Of a DNA stretch of 9,070 nucleotides, positions 6,861 through 9,070 are shown piece by piece. The notes under the pieces were generated by a model. The model had not been told where the DNA came from. It saw nothing but the letters and a program-made list of their open reading frames with translations, and searched no databases. This DNA comes from Rubrobacter sp. (lineage in GTDB: Bacteria; Actinomycetota; Rubrobacteria; Rubrobacterales; Rubrobacteraceae), in the NCBI GenBank assembly GCA_016781725.1, contig JADDPU010000294.1, positions 9,541 through 18,610 on the forward strand, in the 5' to 3' direction. Both the position numbers and the translations under genes were made by a program. How positions within the stretch are numbered: position 1 is the first letter of the stretch; the number at the start of each line of letters is the position of its first letter.

Positions 6861-7753
6861 TACCCCTCCTCCGCGTTCTTGGCGGCCTCGACCCACGGTT
6901 CCACGACCCCGCGGTTGCCCCTGAGCCACGTCCTCGCGCCCTCGACGGGGTCTTTGGCCTCGTTGATCTCGTTCTCCAGGGCGTTGACCTGCTCCTCGGT
7001 AAGCTCGAGGTGGTCCATGAAGGTGTAGGCGATGGGTTCTTCCTCCGCCAGGCTCTCGCGCACTATGGTGGAGACGTCGGAGCCCTCCGTCAACTCTCCG
7101 AGCGCGCCCTTGGGGTCTTCGAGGTAATCGAAGTCGTAGACCTCGTTCATCCAGTGCGGGCTCCAGGCGACGAAAGCGAAGTTCTCCTTGGTCCGGTAGC
7201 GCTTCCGGACCTCGGCGAGCATGGCCGGGGTGTCGGCCGCGACGAGCTGCGGCTCGAGGTCGTACTTGGGGACCACCGAGCCGCTGAGCTTATCCATAAA
7301 AGGCGATCCCGGCTCGATCCCGATGATGTGCTCGACCCCCGCGCCGTTGAGATCGGAGATGCTCTCGAGGCCCATGTAGCTGGGGGTGGCTATGCTGGTT
7401 CTGGTATTGCCCTTGAACCAGGGGTCGAGCAACTCTACGTCGTCCTCGACGGTGCGCAGGATCTCCTCCTGGTTCGGCATCCAGGTGTCCTGGAACGCGT
7501 CTGCCTCTTCGGAGGCGACCATCTCGTAGACTGGCCCTACGTCGTCGGCGAGCTTGAGCTCCACCTTTTCGTAGCCGAGCTCTTCCTGCAACAACACCTT
7601 CGTGAGGCTTGAGACGGCGACGTTCTCGTCCCACTCCAGGTAGCCCAGCGTCAGGTCGGGTCCCCCGGCGAAACCACAGCCCACGGCGAGGGCCCCGGTG
7701 ATCAGGACGGCCAGCAAGAACCTCAGCAAGCTCAGAGGCGGCGGCGCAAGCAT
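6860..7753 (-). CDS. glycine betaine/OpuAC-type substrate-binding lipoprotein
   Basis: A 297-aa extracytoplasmic binding protein for a quaternary-amine osmolyte such as glycine betaine or proline betaine. The signal peptide (basic, then RFLLAVLITGALAVGC) ends in a lipobox with Cys26 as probable lipidation site. Family landmarks are YLEWDENVAVSSL (W41), ADDVGPVYEMVASEEADAF, QDTWMPNQ (W91), DPWFKG (W112) and FVAWSPHWMNEVYD (W197, W201) followed by YLEDPKG. These tryptophans are candidates for the aromatic cage of the ProX/OpuAC fold. The ATG at 7753 is chosen because it places the signal peptide at the N-terminus; a GTG at 7852 would add 33 unlikely residues. No good ribosome site precedes the ATG. 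It heads the four-gene operon. No OpuA/ProU-type ATPase or permease is adjacent, so it either serves a transporter encoded elsewhere or has another role. Confidence 0.9.
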   Translation of the reverse strand: MLAPPPLSLLRFLLAVLITGALAVGCGFAGGPDLTLGYLEWDENVAVSSLTKVLLQEELGYEKVELKLADDVGPVYEMVASEEADAFQDTWMPNQEEILRTVEDDVELLDPWFKGNTRTSIATPSYMGLESISDLNGAGVEHIIGIEPGSPFMDKLSGSVVPKYDLEPQLVAADTPAMLAEVRKRYRTKENFAFVAWSPHWMNEVYDFDYLEDPKGALGELTEGSDVSTIVRESLAEEEPIAYTFMDHLELTEEQVNALENEINEAKDPVEGARTWLRGNRGVVEPWVEAAKNAEEG

Positions 7754-7769
7754 CCCGATTTTCGTCGGG
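7754..7769 (-). promoter_or_regulatory. hairpin abutting the lipoprotein start codon
   Basis: CCCGA (7769-7765) pairs with TCGGG (7758-7754) across a six-base A-rich loop, and the next base is the A of the ATG. The CCCG arm could instead pair with CGGG at 7781-7778. Such a switch could control access of ribosomes to a start that lacks a good Shine-Dalgarno site. Confidence 0.4.
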
Positions 7770-7841
7770 TCGTTGGTCCCGCTCGGGTGGCAGCCTACAC
7801 CGTTCCTGTCGCCAGCCTCCGCGGCCTCTCCTTCACTCGCC

Positions 7842-7858
7842 TGCAACGTCACGTTGCA
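7842..7858. repeat. perfect 17-bp palindrome in the leader
   Basis: TGCAACGTGACGTTGCA is symmetric about a single central base. It lies about 83-99 bases downstream of the predicted transcription start. It may be a dimeric-regulator operator acting as a roadblock or a 7-bp RNA hairpin with a three-base loop. Confidence 0.45.
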
Positions 7859-7947
7859 CGTTCCGGCGCTTACCCTTCTCCACCGGTAAAGAACAGCCCC
7901 TGCACCCCTTACGTCCTATCCCACGGCCAGGCGCGAGTACCGATAAA

Positions 7948-7976
7948 ATCATACGGTGTTCCCGGCCCCCGTTCAA
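7948..7976 (-). promoter_or_regulatory. sigma70-type promoter of the betaine-binding-protein operon
   Basis: TTGAAC (7976-7971) and TATGAT (7953-7948) are separated by exactly 17 bp. The -35 matches the consensus at four positions and the -10 at five. Transcription would begin near 7941, running leftward. Confidence 0.65.
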
Positions 7977-8064
7977 CCGGCTACAACCCCTGCCAGCGCA
8001 TACGTCTGGAGCCTGCGAGGTCGTGCGCCTACCGCTACCGGTGGTAAGCTCGCCTCTCTCGGGT

Positions 8065-8070
8065 TAAACT
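8065..8070 (+). promoter_or_regulatory. possible -10 box for the tRNA-Arg gene
   Basis: TAAACT lies 12 bp before the tRNA 5' end. Only a poor -35 (TGGTAA at 8042-8047) is found 17 bp upstream, so this is tentative. Confidence 0.3.
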
Positions 8071-8081
8071 AGCGGCGTCTT

Positions 8082-8150
8082 GCGCCTGTAGCTCAGGGGA
8101 TAGAGCAGCGGTTTCCTAAACCGCTCTGTCGAAGAATCCTTCCAGGCGCA
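8082..8150 (+). tRNA. tRNA-Arg(CCT) with a truncated T-arm, possibly non-functional
   Basis: The acceptor arms GCGCCTG (8082-8088) and CAGGCGC (8143-8149) pair perfectly, with discriminator A8150. The D-arm is GCTC/GAGC with an eight-base loop. The anticodon arm is GCGGT/ACCGC around TTCCTAA, so the anticodon is CCT (8115-8117), reading AGG. A normal T-arm would read GAAGG, TTCGAAT, CCTTC. Here only GAAG-AAT-CCTTC is present (8131-8142), so about five bases (GTTCG) including the invariant TTC are absent. The variable region TCTGTC is also one base longer than usual. The total is 69 bases rather than about 73-74. The 5' half is intact and the damaged part lies on the side of the neighbouring integrase. 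Either the integrated element restored the 3' half imperfectly, or this is a decayed gene, or the sequence has an error. No CCA is encoded (TCC follows). Confidence 0.85.
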
Positions 8151-8153
8151 TCC

Positions 8154-8173
8154 CCTGCAAATCGCAGGTTTTT
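8154..8173 (+). terminator. short intrinsic terminator after the tRNA
   Basis: CCTGC and GCAGG form a 5-bp stem around AAATC, followed by five T residues (8169-8173). It begins four bases after the tRNA and would separate tRNA transcription from the integrase. Confidence 0.55.
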
Positions 8174-8188
8174 CTACGGGGTCTATCT

Positions 8189-8222
8189 CTCCACTACAGC
8201 TTCAGGTACAGCAGAAGTGGAG
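8189..8222 (+). promoter_or_regulatory. hairpin that can hide the integrase ribosome site
   Basis: CTCCACT (8189-8195) is the exact complement of AGTGGAG (8216-8222), with a 20-base loop. The right arm contains four of the five bases of the GGAGG site (8219-8223) of the integrase. The loop region also carries the direct repeat TACAGC at 8195-8200 and 8207-8212, spaced by 12 bp. Pairing would reduce translation of the integrase; the repeats might be protein-binding sites. Confidence 0.4.
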
Positions 8223-8227
8223 GCAAC

Positions 8228-9070
8228 GTGGGCAGAAGGGGCAAGGGCGAGGGGTCCGTCTACCGAAGGAAGGATGGGCTTTGGGTCGGTCAATACAAGA
8301 TCGAGACCACAAACGGCAAAAAGACGAGGTACATCTACTCCAAGAGCCGGAGGGACGTAGCGACCAAGTTGGCCGCTGCCATTGCCCAGAGGGACAAGGG
8401 GATCGTTTTCGATTCCGGGTCCCTTACGTTGGAGGAGTATCTGTCCCGGTGGCTCGATTCCGTCGAAGGCACCATCAGGCCGAGGGCGTACGAGAGGTAC
8501 GAGCAATCTTGCAGGCTGCACATCAATCCCTCGTTGGGTGACACGAAACTCGACAGACTCCGGCCTATGCAGCTTCAGGACCTTTACCGGAGGAAGCTCA
8601 AGATACTGTCTCCTAGAAGCGTACAGATAATCCACGCAACGCTCAACAAGGCCCTGAAACAAGCGGTCGCTTGGTCCTTGATCGCGAGGAACCCCGCTGA
8701 ATCTTCGCACCCCCCCAAAGCTTCCGCCAAAGAGGTATCCCCCCTTACCGAGGAGCAAACCAGGACATTCCTGCGGGCAGCGAAGGGCAGTAAGCTTGAA
8801 GCCCTGTACGTCCTCGCCATCACCACCGGTATGAGGCAGGGAGAGCTTTTGGGGCTTCAGTGGACGGACCTGGACCTCGATTCAGGAGCCTTGAGGGTGA
8901 GGAGGACCGTCTACAACGGTCGGGTTCATCCCCCGAAGACCAAGAAGGGCAAGAGGAGCATAACCCTCACCAACGAAGCCGTTGCCGCGCTCGGAAGTCA
9001 TGAGAAGATCGGCGAGTGGGTCTTCTCCACCCGGACGGGCAACACCATTAGCTGCCAGAACCTCAACTAT
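8228..9070 (+). CDS. phage-type tyrosine integrase, 3' end beyond window
   Basis: Catalyses site-specific integration and excision of a mobile element. 281 codons are visible. Residues about 8-56 (GEGSVYRRKDGLWVGQYKIE and on) look like an AP2-like arm-binding domain, about 66-155 like the SAM-like core-binding domain (LTLEEYLSRWLDSV through RSVQIIHATLNKALKQAV), and about 172 onward is the catalytic domain. The first catalytic arginine is R203 in TTGMRQGELLGLQW, and the beta-strand lysine is in PKTKKGKRSITL (about 236-247). The HxxR motif and nucleophilic tyrosine would lie past the edge, about 100 residues on. GTG 8228 has GGAGG four bases upstream. By hand count 17 of 28 arginine codons are AGG, against 5 of 42 in glyS, a sign of foreign origin or special regulation. 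It lies 77 bp from the tRNA-Arg gene, as usual for tRNA-inserted elements. Confidence 0.93.
   Translation, partial: MGRRGKGEGSVYRRKDGLWVGQYKIETTNGKKTRYIYSKSRRDVATKLAAAIAQRDKGIVFDSGSLTLEEYLSRWLDSVEGTIRPRAYERYEQSCRLHINPSLGDTKLDRLRPMQLQDLYRRKLKILSPRSVQIIHATLNKALKQAVAWSLIARNPAESSHPPKASAKEVSPLTEEQTRTFLRAAKGSKLEALYVLAITTGMRQGELLGLQWTDLDLDSGALRVRRTVYNGRVHPPKTKKGKRSITLTNEAVAALGSHEKIGEWVFSTRTGNTISCQNLNY

Larger units (their letters stand above)
7754..7941 (-). promoter_or_regulatory. long structured 5' leader of the betaine-binding-protein operon
   Basis: If transcription starts at about 7941 from the promoter at 7948-7976, about 188 nt of untranslated RNA precede the ATG at 7753. The leader is GC-rich with several possible stems: TGCAACG/CGTTGCA (7858-7842), GGTG/CACC near 7798-7787, and a run of alternating CCCG and CGGG segments at 7787-7754. 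The last segments can pair in mutually exclusive ways, finishing with a hairpin that abuts the ATG. I compared it by eye with the signatures of the c-di-AMP (ydaO), SAM, cobalamin, glycine, guanidine, ZTP and fluoride riboswitches and found no match. A 16-codon frame from GTG at about 7886 to a TGA at about 7836 is open but has no ribosome site. Together with 7977-8064, where I see nothing recognisable, this covers the gene-free stretch between operon and tRNA. Confidence 0.5.
8113..9070 (+). mobile_element. left end of an element integrated at tRNA-Arg(CCT)
   Basis: A tyrosine integrase immediately downstream of a tRNA 3' end is the standard layout of prophages, ICEs and genomic islands that use a tRNA as attachment site. 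The crossover presumably lies between the anticodon loop and the tRNA 3' end, so the boundary is given as 8113 but could be as late as 8150. The matching attR copy is not in the window. The codon use of the integrase differs from that of the chromosomal genes. Element type and cargo cannot be told from the part seen. Confidence 0.65.

Noticed and set aside
6861..6929. Longer start for the nucleotidyltransferase-like protein
   Set aside because: It would overlap the lipoprotein gene by about 70 bp; GTG 6860 has AGGAGG four bases upstream.
7754..7852. Longer lipoprotein beginning at GTG 7852
   Set aside because: It would bury the signal peptide behind 33 polar residues, and the GTG lies inside the palindrome without a ribosome site.
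7754..7941. Known riboswitch (c-di-AMP, SAM, cobalamin, glycine, guanidine, ZTP, fluoride), SRP RNA or RNase P RNA
   Set aside because: None of the conserved core sequences I know for these classes could be found by eye; a covariance-model search would settle it.
7977..8064. Possible small gene or regulatory site between the leftward promoter and the tRNA
   Set aside because: No frame with a ribosome site and no convincing repeat; only a weak imperfect inverted repeat around ACCGGT near 8036-8041.
8183..8758. 191-aa minus-strand open frame opposite the integrase
   Set aside because: The plus frame reads as a convincing tyrosine integrase through the whole stretch and the minus translation has no family features.

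Overview
The window looks like chromosomal DNA of a GC-rich actinobacterium. GGAGG-type ribosome sites are strong, GTG and TTG starts are frequent, most third codon positions are G or C, and the glycyl-tRNA synthetase is the single-chain dimeric type. A Rubrobacter-like lineage fits the gene mix, but that is an inference from family resemblance and was not checked by search.

Layout, left to right. (1) Positions 1-1944, minus strand: a likely operon of a DUF4126 membrane protein, a 2-phosphoglycerate-kinase-type protein with an N-terminal ATP-cone, and a YtxH-type small protein cut by the window edge. (2) Positions 2048-3430, plus strand: glyS, divergent from that operon. It ends at a strong hairpin (3434-3471) shared with the convergent operon on its right. 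(3) Positions 3485-7753, minus strand: a tightly packed four-gene operon. Transcription order is a glycine-betaine/OpuAC-type binding lipoprotein, a nucleotidyltransferase-fold protein (1-nt overlap), a calcineurin-like metallophosphoesterase (4-nt ATGA overlap) and an APC-family amino-acid permease (11-nt gap). A good sigma70-type promoter lies at 7948-7976, giving a leader of about 190 nt that I could not assign to a known riboswitch class. (4) Positions 8082-8150, plus strand: a tRNA-Arg(CCT) gene whose T-arm lacks about five bases, followed by a short terminator. (5) Positions 8228-9070, plus strand: the first 281 codons of a phage-type tyrosine integrase, so a mobile element inserted at the tRNA probably begins here and continues past the right edge.

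The left half reads as ordinary housekeeping and membrane genes. The betaine-binding lipoprotein has no permease or ATPase gene beside it and is instead coupled to an APC carrier and two cytosolic enzymes. The right end is the most unusual part: an integrase very rich in AGG arginine codons sits directly beside the tRNA that reads AGG, that tRNA appears damaged in the T-arm, and the integrase ribosome site can be folded into a hairpin. Cargo of the presumed element is not visible here.
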